Positions 31,028 through 37,957 of a stretch of DNA of 58,183 nucleotides are shown piece after piece. Positions within the stretch are counted from its first letter, which is position 1, and the number at the start of each line of letters is the position of its first letter. This stretch comes from Pseudoflavonifractor phocaeensis (GTDB taxonomy: Bacteria; Bacillota; Clostridia; Oscillospirales; Oscillospiraceae). The translations under genes were made by a program, and so were the position numbers. The notes below the pieces were generated by a model. The model saw only the letters and a program-made list of their open reading frames with translations. It had not been told where the DNA came from and did not search any database. The stretch is from NCBI RefSeq assembly GCF_021531375.1, contig NZ_JADYTU010000013.1:1-58183 (forward strand). The letters run 5' to 3'.

Positions 31028-32341
31028 TCACTGCCCGGTCAGGGGAATGAGGATATTAACGGAAAACCAGTTATCCTTGGCCTCAATGGTCATGGTGCCG
31101 CCGTATTTTTGGGCGGTATAGCGCATACTCTTGACGCCGTAGCCGTGGTAATTGCCGTCCTCCTTGGTGGTCACAGGGTCGCCGCTCCGGAAGTTCACCG
31201 GCTCCGGACAGTAGTTTTCGCAGCAGATGATCAAAAAGTCCTTCTTTGAAAACACCGCCAGGTGGATCAGCCGCTTCTTCTTGTCCGGGATGCGCAGCTC
31301 ACACTCGATGGCGTTGTCCAGCAGGTTGCCGAACACAGAACAGATATCCATGACGCTCATGAAGGTGAGCAGAGCGCCGTCGGCCACACAGGTCAGCTCA
31401 ATGCCGTGCTTGGCGCAGTACAGGCTCTTGCCGGTCAGCACCGTGTCCAGCACCGAATTTCCCGTTTTGTTCTGGGCCTCGTAGTCGCGGATCTCCCGCT
31501 CCATCCCGTCCAGAAAGTCGGCCCGCTTCTGGGCGTCCGGCTCGGCCCGCAGCACGGCGATCTGGTGCTTTAAATCGTGGTACTTGCGGTTGATCAGGTC
31601 AATGCTCTCCCGGCTCTGCCGGTATTGTACATACTGGTTCTGCAGGATATTCTGCACCGCGTCCAGCTCCCGCCGTACCTGAAGTTCCCTGTGCTGGATG
31701 TGGTAGGCGTACAGCATCACCACTCCCGCCAGATCCATCAGGGTGCGGATGTTATAGATCTCACTGATATAGTTTCCGCTAAAGGGAGTATTGGCGTAGA
31801 CGAAGCTGAGGTTGCTCATCACAAAGCAGGCCAGCCCGATCATCAGCGCCGGCCACAGTTCTCCTCGTTGGATAGACAACCGCGGGTACGGCGGGGCTGG
31901 CTTTGGCTCCAGCCGGTACATCACAAGGAAAACCGCCCCGTAGACCGCGGCGGTAAAGAGCAGGGCCGATGCCGGCCCCGCCCATTCCCGGCCTCCGGCC
32001 AGAAAAGTATACAGCTGCCAGGCCAGGGAGGCGGCAAACTCCGCCAGCAGAAAGGCACGCACCGTGCAGTACCCCGCGCTGAGCGCCGACATGTCCCCAC
32101 ACAGCAGGATGGTCAGGAACATCAGGCCCACCGCCACCGCCATGCAGGGGATCCACAGGGCCACCGGCAGGTGACCTGTGAAGTGCAAAAACAGGCACTG
32201 GACCACCAGGGACAGAGTCAGCACAGCGGCCAGCCGCCAGCCCCGCAGCCGCCGCTGGTATTTGCAGATATACAGTAGGCAGCTACCCCACTCAGCCAGG
32301 GCGGTGAGGATCCGGGGGATATTCGGCATCACATCTTTCAT
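31028..32341 (-). CDS. GHKL sensor histidine kinase (AgrC/LytS-like)
   Basis: 437 residues. About six membrane helices fill the first 230 residues. The phospho-acceptor histidine is in NRKYHDLKHQIAVL. The ATP-binding GHKL domain shows LLDNAIECELR (N box) and GNYHGYGVKSMRYTAQKYGGTMTIEAKDNWFSVNI (G box). It is the HPK10-type kinase used with LytTR regulators, often as a peptide receptor. Its start overlaps the regulator's stop by four bases. No AgrD or AgrB gene is in the window, so its signal is unknown. Confidence 0.9.
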   Translation of the reverse strand: MKDVMPNIPRILTALAEWGSCLLYICKYQRRLRGWRLAAVLTLSLVVQCLFLHFTGHLPVALWIPCMAVAVGLMFLTILLCGDMSALSAGYCTVRAFLLAEFAASLAWQLYTFLAGGREWAGPASALLFTAAVYGAVFLVMYRLEPKPAPPYPRLSIQRGELWPALMIGLACFVMSNLSFVYANTPFSGNYISEIYNIRTLMDLAGVVMLYAYHIQHRELQVRRELDAVQNILQNQYVQYRQSRESIDLINRKYHDLKHQIAVLRAEPDAQKRADFLDGMEREIRDYEAQNKTGNSVLDTVLTGKSLYCAKHGIELTCVADGALLTFMSVMDICSVFGNLLDNAIECELRIPDKKKRLIHLAVFSKKDFLIICCENYCPEPVNFRSGDPVTTKEDGNYHGYGVKSMRYTAQKYGGTMTIEAKDNWFSVNILIPLTGQ

Positions 32342-33051
32342 CGTCCCACCCCGCTGATATAGGCGGTCAGACTCTCCAGCAAGGCGGCCTTTTTGGCCCG
32401 GCTGATGGGCAGCTGCGCGTCCCCCACCAGGGCGCAGCCGTCCCGGATCCCATCCACATGATTCAAATTCACCAGGTACCCCTTGTGGCAGCGGAAAAAG
32501 TGAAGGGGGGCAAGGTCGTTCTCCATCTGCTGGATGGTACCGGCCGTGGCCGCGTAATTCCCGGTGCGGGTGTGGTAGATCAGCTGGTGGCCCAGACTTT
32601 CCACATAGTAGACGTCGTCCGCCGCTACCTTCATGGTTCCTCCCTTTACGGGAATGGTAAGATAGACCGCCTCCCGGCGGCCCAGACGGCGGATCGCCCG
32701 TTCCAACCGCTGGCTGAAGGCAAAGTAGTTCACCGGCTTGAGGACATAGTCCAGCGCGTCCACCGCATAGCCCCGGATGGCGTACTGGGGCATGTTTGTG
32801 ATGAAGATCAGGATCACCTCGGGATCCTGACGGCGGATCATCTCTGCCGCCGTCATCCCGTTCAGGAAAGGCATCTCCACATCCAGCAGAATGATATCAA
32901 ACTGCGCCCTGTACCGCTCCACCAGTTCGTCGCCGTCGGAGTAGACCGTCACTTCAAACCGATGGCCGCTCTCCCTGGCATAGTCGTCAATGTAGCGCCG
33001 CAATTCCTGGGCACACAGGGCATCGTCATCCGCGATCGCAATCCGAATCAT
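32338..33051 (-). CDS. LytTR response regulator (AgrA-like)
   Basis: 237 residues. The receiver domain begins IRIAIADDDALCAQELRRYI with the acidic pair, has the phospho-aspartate in FDIILLDVEMPFLNGM and the switch lysine in YVLKPVNYFAFSQRL. The LytTR DNA-binding domain covers about residues 135-237 (FFRCHKGYLVNLNHVDGI). The start at 33051 is supported by GGGGGAG and the conserved receiver start; the frame continues 24 codons upstream. It probably activates the GH3 operon through the direct repeats there. Confidence 0.92.
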   Translation of the reverse strand: MIRIAIADDDALCAQELRRYIDDYARESGHRFEVTVYSDGDELVERYRAQFDIILLDVEMPFLNGMTAAEMIRRQDPEVILIFITNMPQYAIRGYAVDALDYVLKPVNYFAFSQRLERAIRRLGRREAVYLTIPVKGGTMKVAADDVYYVESLGHQLIYHTRTGNYAATAGTIQQMENDLAPLHFFRCHKGYLVNLNHVDGIRDGCALVGDAQLPISRAKKAALLESLTAYISGVGR

Positions 33052-33085
33052 GGCGGTTTCTCCCCCTTTTCCTCTCTTGTTTACC

Positions 33086-33114
33086 AGTATATCTGACGCT
33101 GTTAGGGTTTTCAA
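33086..33114 (-). promoter_or_regulatory. Promoter of the regulator-kinase pair
   Basis: Minus-strand TTGAAA and TATACT with a 17-base spacer, about 30 bases before the start codon. Confidence 0.75.
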
Positions 33115-33485
33115 GAGAAACACCCGCCAAATCGGGATTTTAGCCCAAACACCGCCGTCCCTTGGGCCGCTCGAGGTTTTCCGGAGATATGAAAGTCACT
33201 TCATGCTGCGATATTACAACGCAAAAAGGCCGGAATTCTTATGCTTCCGGTCTTTTTTGCATTTGCGGCATATAAATACTGCTCGGAAGGCTTTCGGCTC
33301 CGGGCAGTACGTTTGCGCTGATCCAATTTGTGCCTCTTAACAGGGCAGAAACATCTTGCGACAACCGGCCTGTGAGGCCTTGGCATGGTCCCTGAGGCAG
33401 GGGCAGGCGGGCACGGCATAGCTGAAACGGAGACGGTAAGCGGATGCCGGAAATGCCTGTGGGCGGTGCCATGTGTTCCGTGCGG
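33115..33485. other. Intergenic stretch with one hairpin
   Basis: AAGGCCGGAA pairs with TTCCGGTCTT (about 33225-33256) followed by T6, a terminator for plus-strand transcripts or a relic. The rest holds only short frames without ribosome sites. Confidence 0.45.
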
Positions 33486-33914
33486 TTACAGATCAGCAAT
33501 GGCTTTTGTGGCTTGAACCGTGCCATGCGGATGATGCGGCGGGGCATATACAGTATAAATCTTGAGCGGACAGTTCCCGGTGTTAATGATATTGTGCCAT
33601 GTCCCGGCCGGTACAAAAACCGCATATCCGCCGGACACCGGGCATTGATAATTCAGTCGATTTTCATCAGGCCCCATCATGGTCAAGCCGCTGCCGCTCT
33701 CGATCCGCAAAAATTGATCGGTATCCGGATGTACTTCCAACCCGATTTCTCCGCCGGCCGGTATACTCATCAAAGTAAGCTGTAAAAGTTGGCCTGTCCA
33801 CAGCGCTTTGCGATAGTTTGTATTTTGCCGGGCCGCCTTATCTATATTCACCACAAACGGTTCCGCACCGTAATCACTGATCGGCACATGGAAATAATGG
33901 TTGTTTCGATTCAT
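33486..33914 (-). CDS. Cupin domain protein
   Basis: 142 residues forming a single cupin barrel. Motif 1 is seen as IGLEVHPDTDQFLRIESGSG and motif 2 as GYAVFVPAGTWHNIINTG, which together give metal-ligand histidines. The N-terminus WTGQLLQLTLMSIPAGGEIG is typical of small cupins in the manno/germin-like group. The substrate is unknown. GAAAGGAG precedes the ATG. It stands alone between the regulator locus and the TetR unit. Confidence 0.82.
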   Translation of the reverse strand: MNRNNHYFHVPISDYGAEPFVVNIDKAARQNTNYRKALWTGQLLQLTLMSIPAGGEIGLEVHPDTDQFLRIESGSGLTMMGPDENRLNYQCPVSGGYAVFVPAGTWHNIINTGNCPLKIYTVYAPPHHPHGTVQATKAIADL

Positions 33915-34284
33915 CGCATGTTCTCCTTTCTTGGTCCATTATACGATACTCGCCTGCCAGCTGTGCGAACGGGGTGTGATTCGGTTTTGTGTGACAGGAG
34001 TTTGCATCTATCCCGCTGCATCATACAACAAAAGAGAGCCGGACGAACACGGATGGTTCGTCTGGCTCTCTTTTCATATCAGTTCTCTTCTGCGCCAAAC
34101 AAAAGAAGGCCATGCGCGCGATATCAAGATCAGCCGTTTTCCAATCCCAGGTTCTGCCGGATGACAGCCCGCAAGGCCGCCTGTTGCATGCCCCCACGCC
34201 AGCATAAACAGACCGGGTGGTCAATCATGGAGGATCACTCCGAGATCATACATAAAAAGTTTACAAATTATTTCTCCGCCCGCA
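33915..34284. other. Intergenic stretch with a terminator-like hairpin (34028-34073)
   Basis: AAAAGAGAGCCGGACGAAC pairs, with one wobble, with GTTCGTCTGGCTCTCTTTT. I see no gene feeding it on either strand. The rest of the stretch holds nothing I can support. Confidence 0.5.
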
Positions 34285-34313
34285 TTGACTGGGAACGCTA
34301 CGCGTGCCATAAT
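34285..34313 (+). promoter_or_regulatory. Promoter of tetR-MATE
   Basis: TTGACT and CATAAT with a 17-base spacer. Confidence 0.75.
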
Positions 34314-34320
34314 ACGTTTT

Positions 34321-34338
34321 ACAGACCAGCCGGTCTGT
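34321..34338. promoter_or_regulatory. Palindromic operator of the TetR regulator
   Basis: ACAGACC-agcc-GGTCTGT, a perfect dyad with 7-base arms lying at the predicted transcription start and about 20 bases before the tetR ATG. Confidence 0.75.
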
Positions 34339-34358
34339 TTTTTGAAGGGAGCGCGGCA

Positions 34359-34991
34359 ATGAAACGAGAAGAAAAAAACGCCCTGTCACGCCAGCGGATT
34401 CTGGAGGCGGCGATGCAGGAGTTTTCGGAACGGGGCTATGAGGGTGCGTCCCTGAATACGGTCTGCTCCGAGCACTCCATTTCCAAGGGGATCATCTACC
34501 ATTACTTCCGGGACAAAGATGAGCTTTATCTTCTGTGCGTGGAACTGTGCTTTGACTCCATCACCCGGTATCTGAAAGAGGCCACAGAAGGCCTTGGCGG
34601 TACGGCAGAGCAGCGCCTTGGGGCATATTTTGACGCCAGGCTCCGCTTTTTCGCGGAGAATCCTTTGTATCTCGGGATCTTTGCGGACGCCGCGTTCCAT
34701 CCTCCGGCGGCCCTATCCGCTGAAATCGGGAAACGCCGCGCGGAATTCGACGCGCTGAATATCTCCGTGCTGACCGAGCTTTTGAACGGCGAGCCCTTGC
34801 GGGAATGTCTTTCCGTCCCGGCCATCGTGGAAGATTTCAGAATGTATATGGACTATTTCAACATGCGGTTTAAGGCGGCGTTCAGCGAGGACCGCTCCGC
34901 CGAATCAATTCTGCGTGAACATGAAGAAAGGTGTCACCGGCAGCTCCATATCCTGCTGTACGGTGTATTGGGTGATCATTATGAATCGTAA
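34359..34991 (+). CDS. TetR family transcriptional regulator
   Basis: 210 residues. The N-terminal HTH is clear: RQRILEAAMQEFSERGYEGASLNTVCSEHSISKGIIYHYFRDKDELYLLC. The C-terminal ligand domain is not assignable. GAAGGGAG precedes the ATG. It overlaps the MATE gene by 11 bases, so the two are co-translated, and it very likely represses its own operon through the palindrome at 34321-34338. Confidence 0.92.
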   Translation: MKREEKNALSRQRILEAAMQEFSERGYEGASLNTVCSEHSISKGIIYHYFRDKDELYLLCVELCFDSITRYLKEATEGLGGTAEQRLGAYFDARLRFFAENPLYLGIFADAAFHPPAALSAEIGKRRAEFDALNISVLTELLNGEPLRECLSVPAIVEDFRMYMDYFNMRFKAAFSEDRSAESILREHEERCHRQLHILLYGVLGDHYES

Positions 34992-36369
34992 TTCTTCCTC
35001 TGAAAGAGAATCTCTGCTCTCCACCGTTAAGCCCTCCAACGCCATCGTCAGTCTGGCCATCCCCGCTACTCTGGCTTTGCTGGCAAAGGCGGTCTATAAC
35101 ATCGTGGATACGGCATACATCGGAATGCTGAACGATGACATTGCCCTGGCGGCGGTCGGCGTTACCCTGCCCCTGCTGCTGATCATGGTGTCCATTGAAA
35201 ACATTTTCGCGGCGGGCGCGGCCGTGCTGGCCGGACGTCAGCTCGGCGCCGGCGACAAAGACGGCGCGAACCAAACGGTAACCACCATCGTGGGCTTTTC
35301 CATCCTGGTAGGAATTGGCCTGTGTGTTCTGGGCATCATTTTCATAGAACCGCTGCTGCGGGCCTTCGGCGCGTCGGACGCGGTGCTGCCCCAGGCCAAG
35401 GACTACGCGTTCTGGATGTTCATTGCCGCGCTGTTCAATCTGCCGGCTCAAAGCCTGAACTGTGCGGCCCGCGCGGAATCCTCGGTGAAGATCTCCTCCA
35501 TCGCGGTCATCACCGGCGCGGCGCTCAACGTGGCGCTGGACCCGGTCTTTATGTTCTCCTGGGGCTTCGGCATGGGCGTTGAGGGTGCCTCCCTGGCCAC
35601 GACCATTTCCCAGTGCGTCACCTTTGTCATCCTGGCGTGGCTCTATCTCAGCGGACACTCCATGATCAAGGTCCATCCCAAATACTTCAAGCTGTCCGGA
35701 AGCTTTTTGTGGGCAGTCACCGCCATCGGTATCCCCACCGCCGTCATCCAGATCTGTCTCGCCGTGGCCACCTCGCTGACCAACATCGCGGCCAAGCCGC
35801 TGCCCGATTCCGACCTTATCATCGCGGCATACGGCGTTGTCCAGCGGCTCATTCTCATCGGCTGCTATGTGGTGATGGGCTTTATGCAGGGGTACCAGCC
35901 GGTTGCCTCCTACGCGTTTGGCGCCAAGGATGAGGACCACTTCCATGACGCGGTGCGGTTCGCGCTGAAGGGCGCCCTTCTGCTGACGGTCGTGGTAGCC
36001 GCCGCCTATATCATCCTTGCCCAGCCGCTCATTATGCTCTTTAACCGCAATCCCATGGTCATCGAGTTCGGACGGCGTCTGCTGATCTCTCAGGTAGCCC
36101 TTTACCCTGCTTTTGGTCTGTGCTATATGATGACCATTACCTTCCAGACCATCGGCGCTTCCAAAATGGGTCTGTTCCTTTCCATGATCCGGCAGGGACT
36201 CTTCTATGTGCCCTTCATTCTGGCGCTGCCCAAGTGCTTTGGCGTGACAGAGATCTACGCCGCACAACCCGCCGCCGATCTGTGCACGATTCTGGTATGC
36301 GTATTCTTCGTAAAACGCATGAAGCAGATGGCCTCGGAGCGTATGGGCGCAAGTCCAAACAAGCAGTAA
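34981..36369 (+). CDS. MATE family efflux transporter
   Basis: 462 residues with about twelve membrane segments. The N-terminus has SLAIPATLALLAKAVYNIVDTAYIGMLND and the second half YGVVQRLILIGCYVVMGFMQGYQPVASYAFGA, characteristic of the NorM/DinF-like branch. It is likely a drug or metabolite exporter induced when a ligand releases the TetR repressor. The ATG at 34981 overlaps the tetR end. It is not closely similar by eye to the MATE at 16377. Confidence 0.92.
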   Translation: MNRNSSSERESLLSTVKPSNAIVSLAIPATLALLAKAVYNIVDTAYIGMLNDDIALAAVGVTLPLLLIMVSIENIFAAGAAVLAGRQLGAGDKDGANQTVTTIVGFSILVGIGLCVLGIIFIEPLLRAFGASDAVLPQAKDYAFWMFIAALFNLPAQSLNCAARAESSVKISSIAVITGAALNVALDPVFMFSWGFGMGVEGASLATTISQCVTFVILAWLYLSGHSMIKVHPKYFKLSGSFLWAVTAIGIPTAVIQICLAVATSLTNIAAKPLPDSDLIIAAYGVVQRLILIGCYVVMGFMQGYQPVASYAFGAKDEDHFHDAVRFALKGALLLTVVVAAAYIILAQPLIMLFNRNPMVIEFGRRLLISQVALYPAFGLCYMMTITFQTIGASKMGLFLSMIRQGLFYVPFILALPKCFGVTEIYAAQPAADLCTILVCVFFVKRMKQMASERMGASPNKQ

Positions 36370-36405
36370 CCCAGCCCATCACGGCGAAAACATCCGTCAA
36401 ACATA

Positions 36406-36454
36406 AAAACACGGTCCGAACAGCGGAGAGGTTGCTGTACGGACCGTGTTTTTT
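36406..36454. terminator. Bidirectional terminator between MATE and the micro-genes
   Basis: AAAACACGGTCCG pairs with CGGACCGTGTTTT with an inner CAGC/GCTG-type stem. It ends the tetR-MATE unit and could equally end the minus-strand micro-gene unit. Confidence 0.88.
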
Positions 36455-36495
36455 ACTTTGAGTGATGGATGGATCACACAAAGGGAAGAAATCAT

Positions 36496-36558
36496 TCACC
36501 GGGCGAATGTGCTGTAATATTCAGCCAGTAGAGCAGGCAGCTTCAGCGCCTTTTTCAT
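36496..36558 (-). CDS. Micro-gene C: 20-residue peptide
   Basis: Encodes MKKALKLPALLAEYYSTFAR. AAAGGAGA lies seven to nine bases before the ATG. It is clearly a paralogue of the neighbouring 18-residue peptide: both read MKK, a leucine-rich stretch, then LL[AS][ED]YY[SR]TF[AS]R and an immediate stop. Two related tiny frames, each with a strong ribosome site, are unlikely by chance. No homologue with a known role is recalled. It has a positive N-terminus and an amphipathic middle, no cysteine. Possible roles are signalling peptide, modified-peptide precursor or leader; none is proven. Confidence 0.6.
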   Translation of the reverse strand: MKKALKLPALLAEYYSTFAR

Positions 36559-36600
36559 CTCAAAAATCTCCTTTCACAACAAATCTTGGAGTGTATCGTC

Positions 36601-36657
36601 TCACCGGGAGAAGGTCCGGTAGTAATCGCTCAGCAGGGCGCTCAGAGTCTTTTTCAT
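36601..36657 (-). CDS. Micro-gene B: 18-residue peptide
   Basis: Encodes MKKTLSALLSDYYRTFSR. GAAAGGAG lies about 9 bases before the ATG. It shares the LLxxYYxTFxR end with micro-gene C, 43 bases downstream. The YY pair, Thr-Phe and terminal Arg are kept while the codons around them differ, which suggests selection on the peptide. It is in the same direction as micro-gene A and C, with no terminator between them. Confidence 0.6.
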   Translation of the reverse strand: MKKTLSALLSDYYRTFSR

Positions 36658-36707
36658 GATGTAACCGCTCCTTTCTGTCTCAGTCTGTAACTTCGTTTCA
36701 GGACGGC

Positions 36708-36785
36708 TCACATATTGTGGCAGGAAGTCTGACAATTCCCGCACCGCGCGCCGACCACATGTTTCAAAATGTTCTGTTCCATCAT
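36708..36785 (-). CDS. Micro-gene A: 25-residue Cys-rich peptide
   Basis: The frame starts MMEQNILKHVVGA and ends RCGNCQTSCHNM. Three cysteines form CxxCxxxC close to the C-terminus. AGGGAGG stands upstream; spacing favours the second ATG (36782), giving 24 residues. The CGNCQTSC core recalls the start of the Cys-rich part of SCIFF ribosomal peptides (CxxCQTSCQSAC), but only three of six cysteines are present and no radical SAM maturase lies in the window. Alternatives are a metal-binding or redox-sensing micro-peptide. It is the first gene of the putative minus-strand unit opposite lysR. Confidence 0.58.
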   Translation of the reverse strand: MMEQNILKHVVGARCGNCQTSCHNM

Positions 36786-36893
36786 CAGGACCTCCCTTTC
36801 GTTTTCTGGTTTTCTTTTAAAATCTTTCCGTTCCCTTTGGACACCCTTATCCTAACACCAACGCATCAAAAAAGGAAATACATATATCATTGC

Positions 36894-36922
36894 ATTTATC
36901 ATATCTTTTTGATATGATAAAT
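36894..36922. promoter_or_regulatory. Long dyad before lysR, probable LysR operator
   Basis: ATTTATCATATC-ttttt-GATATGATAAAT has perfect 12-base arms. It contains TTATCA and TGATAA spaced as in LysR-type boxes and lies directly before the Shine-Dalgarno of lysR, on the side facing the divergent micro-genes. Confidence 0.6.
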
Positions 36923-36937
36923 AGGAGGTGATCCCAG

Positions 36938-37891
36938 ATGGAATTACGCACGCTCCGCTACTTTATTACGGTGGCCCAGGAGCTGAATATTACCCGGGCC
37001 GCGGAAAAACTGAACATGAGCCAGCCTCCGCTGAGCAACCAGATCCGGGGGCTGGAGGAGGAGCTGGGGGTCCGGCTCTTCATTCGCGGCAAGCGTCGGC
37101 TGGCTCTGACCGACGAGGGCAGTCTCCTCCTGCGCCGCGCCGTCCAGCTGCTGGATCTGGCGGACAAGACCCGGCAGGAGCTGGCCACCATGAAGGACGG
37201 CGTCTCCGGCACCATCTGCCTGGGCATGGTGGAGGGACGGGCTCCCTATCTGTCCGCCCGGTGGATTGCCGGCTTCCGGGAGGAATTCCCTCTGGTCCGG
37301 TACAGTCTGTGGAACGGCAGCAGCGACGATGTGCTGGACCGGCTCCACAAGGGTCTGGCCGACTTGGCCGTCATTGCCGCCCCCTATGACACCGAGCATC
37401 TGGAGGGCTTCTCCGTGGCACGGGAGCCCTGGGTGGCCGTCATCTCCCGCAATCATCCCCTGGCCCAGCAGCCCGGGGACCAACTGCCCCTGTCCGCCCT
37501 GGTGGGGCAGCCCCTGATCGTACCCAGCCGAAAATCCCGGATCGAGGCCATCCGGGATTGGTTCGGCGAGATCGGCGCGGAGCCCGACATTTTATGCGAG
37601 ATGTCCAACTATGTGGACGCGGTGGCCCTGGCCGAGCAGAATGTGGGCGTCAGCATCTTCCCCCAGACCACCTACACCCCCAACGACCTGGTGGTGTCCA
37701 AGGTCATCACCCAGCCCGCCCGCCAGGCGGAATATGTGCTGGTCTGGAGCAAGGAACAGCGCCCCTCCGGTCTGGTCCAGGCCTTTATCGACTATGTCCA
37801 GGACTTTTTGGAGGAGGACAAGATCCACTCCCGGCGCTTCCGGGTCCGGGAGGAGGAGCACGTTCTTCCCCAGGAGACGGAATATCTTTGA
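36938..37891 (+). CDS. LysR family transcriptional regulator
   Basis: 317 residues. The N-terminal winged helix is MELRTLRYFITVAQELNITRAAEKLNMSQPPLSNQIRGLEEELGVRLF. The C-terminal two-lobed effector domain runs from about residue 90 (SGTICLGMVEGRAP) to 300. The CynR/BenM-like branch usually senses a small anion or aromatic. The Shine-Dalgarno AGGAGGTGAT is a full anti-16S match. It is divergent from three micro-genes and followed after 66 bases by the Rieske oxidoreductase; either could be its target. Confidence 0.92.
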   Translation: MELRTLRYFITVAQELNITRAAEKLNMSQPPLSNQIRGLEEELGVRLFIRGKRRLALTDEGSLLLRRAVQLLDLADKTRQELATMKDGVSGTICLGMVEGRAPYLSARWIAGFREEFPLVRYSLWNGSSDDVLDRLHKGLADLAVIAAPYDTEHLEGFSVAREPWVAVISRNHPLAQQPGDQLPLSALVGQPLIVPSRKSRIEAIRDWFGEIGAEPDILCEMSNYVDAVALAEQNVGVSIFPQTTYTPNDLVVSKVITQPARQAEYVLVWSKEQRPSGLVQAFIDYVQDFLEEDKIHSRRFRVREEEHVLPQETEYL

Positions 37892-37957
37892 GAATAGTCC
37901 CGCTCCCCTTGGCGCATCCTAAACCATGAGAGGTCTGCGCGCAAAGGAGGAGACAGC

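Noticed and set aside
31028-33240. AgrD/AgrB quorum-sensing genes near the AgrA/AgrC-like pair
   Set aside because: No small frame with an AgrD-like pattern and no AgrB-like protease gene is found next to the regulator.
36496-36657. Micro-peptides as AgrD-type cyclic peptide precursors
   Set aside because: They have no cysteine for a thiolactone and no acidic AgrD C-terminal tail.
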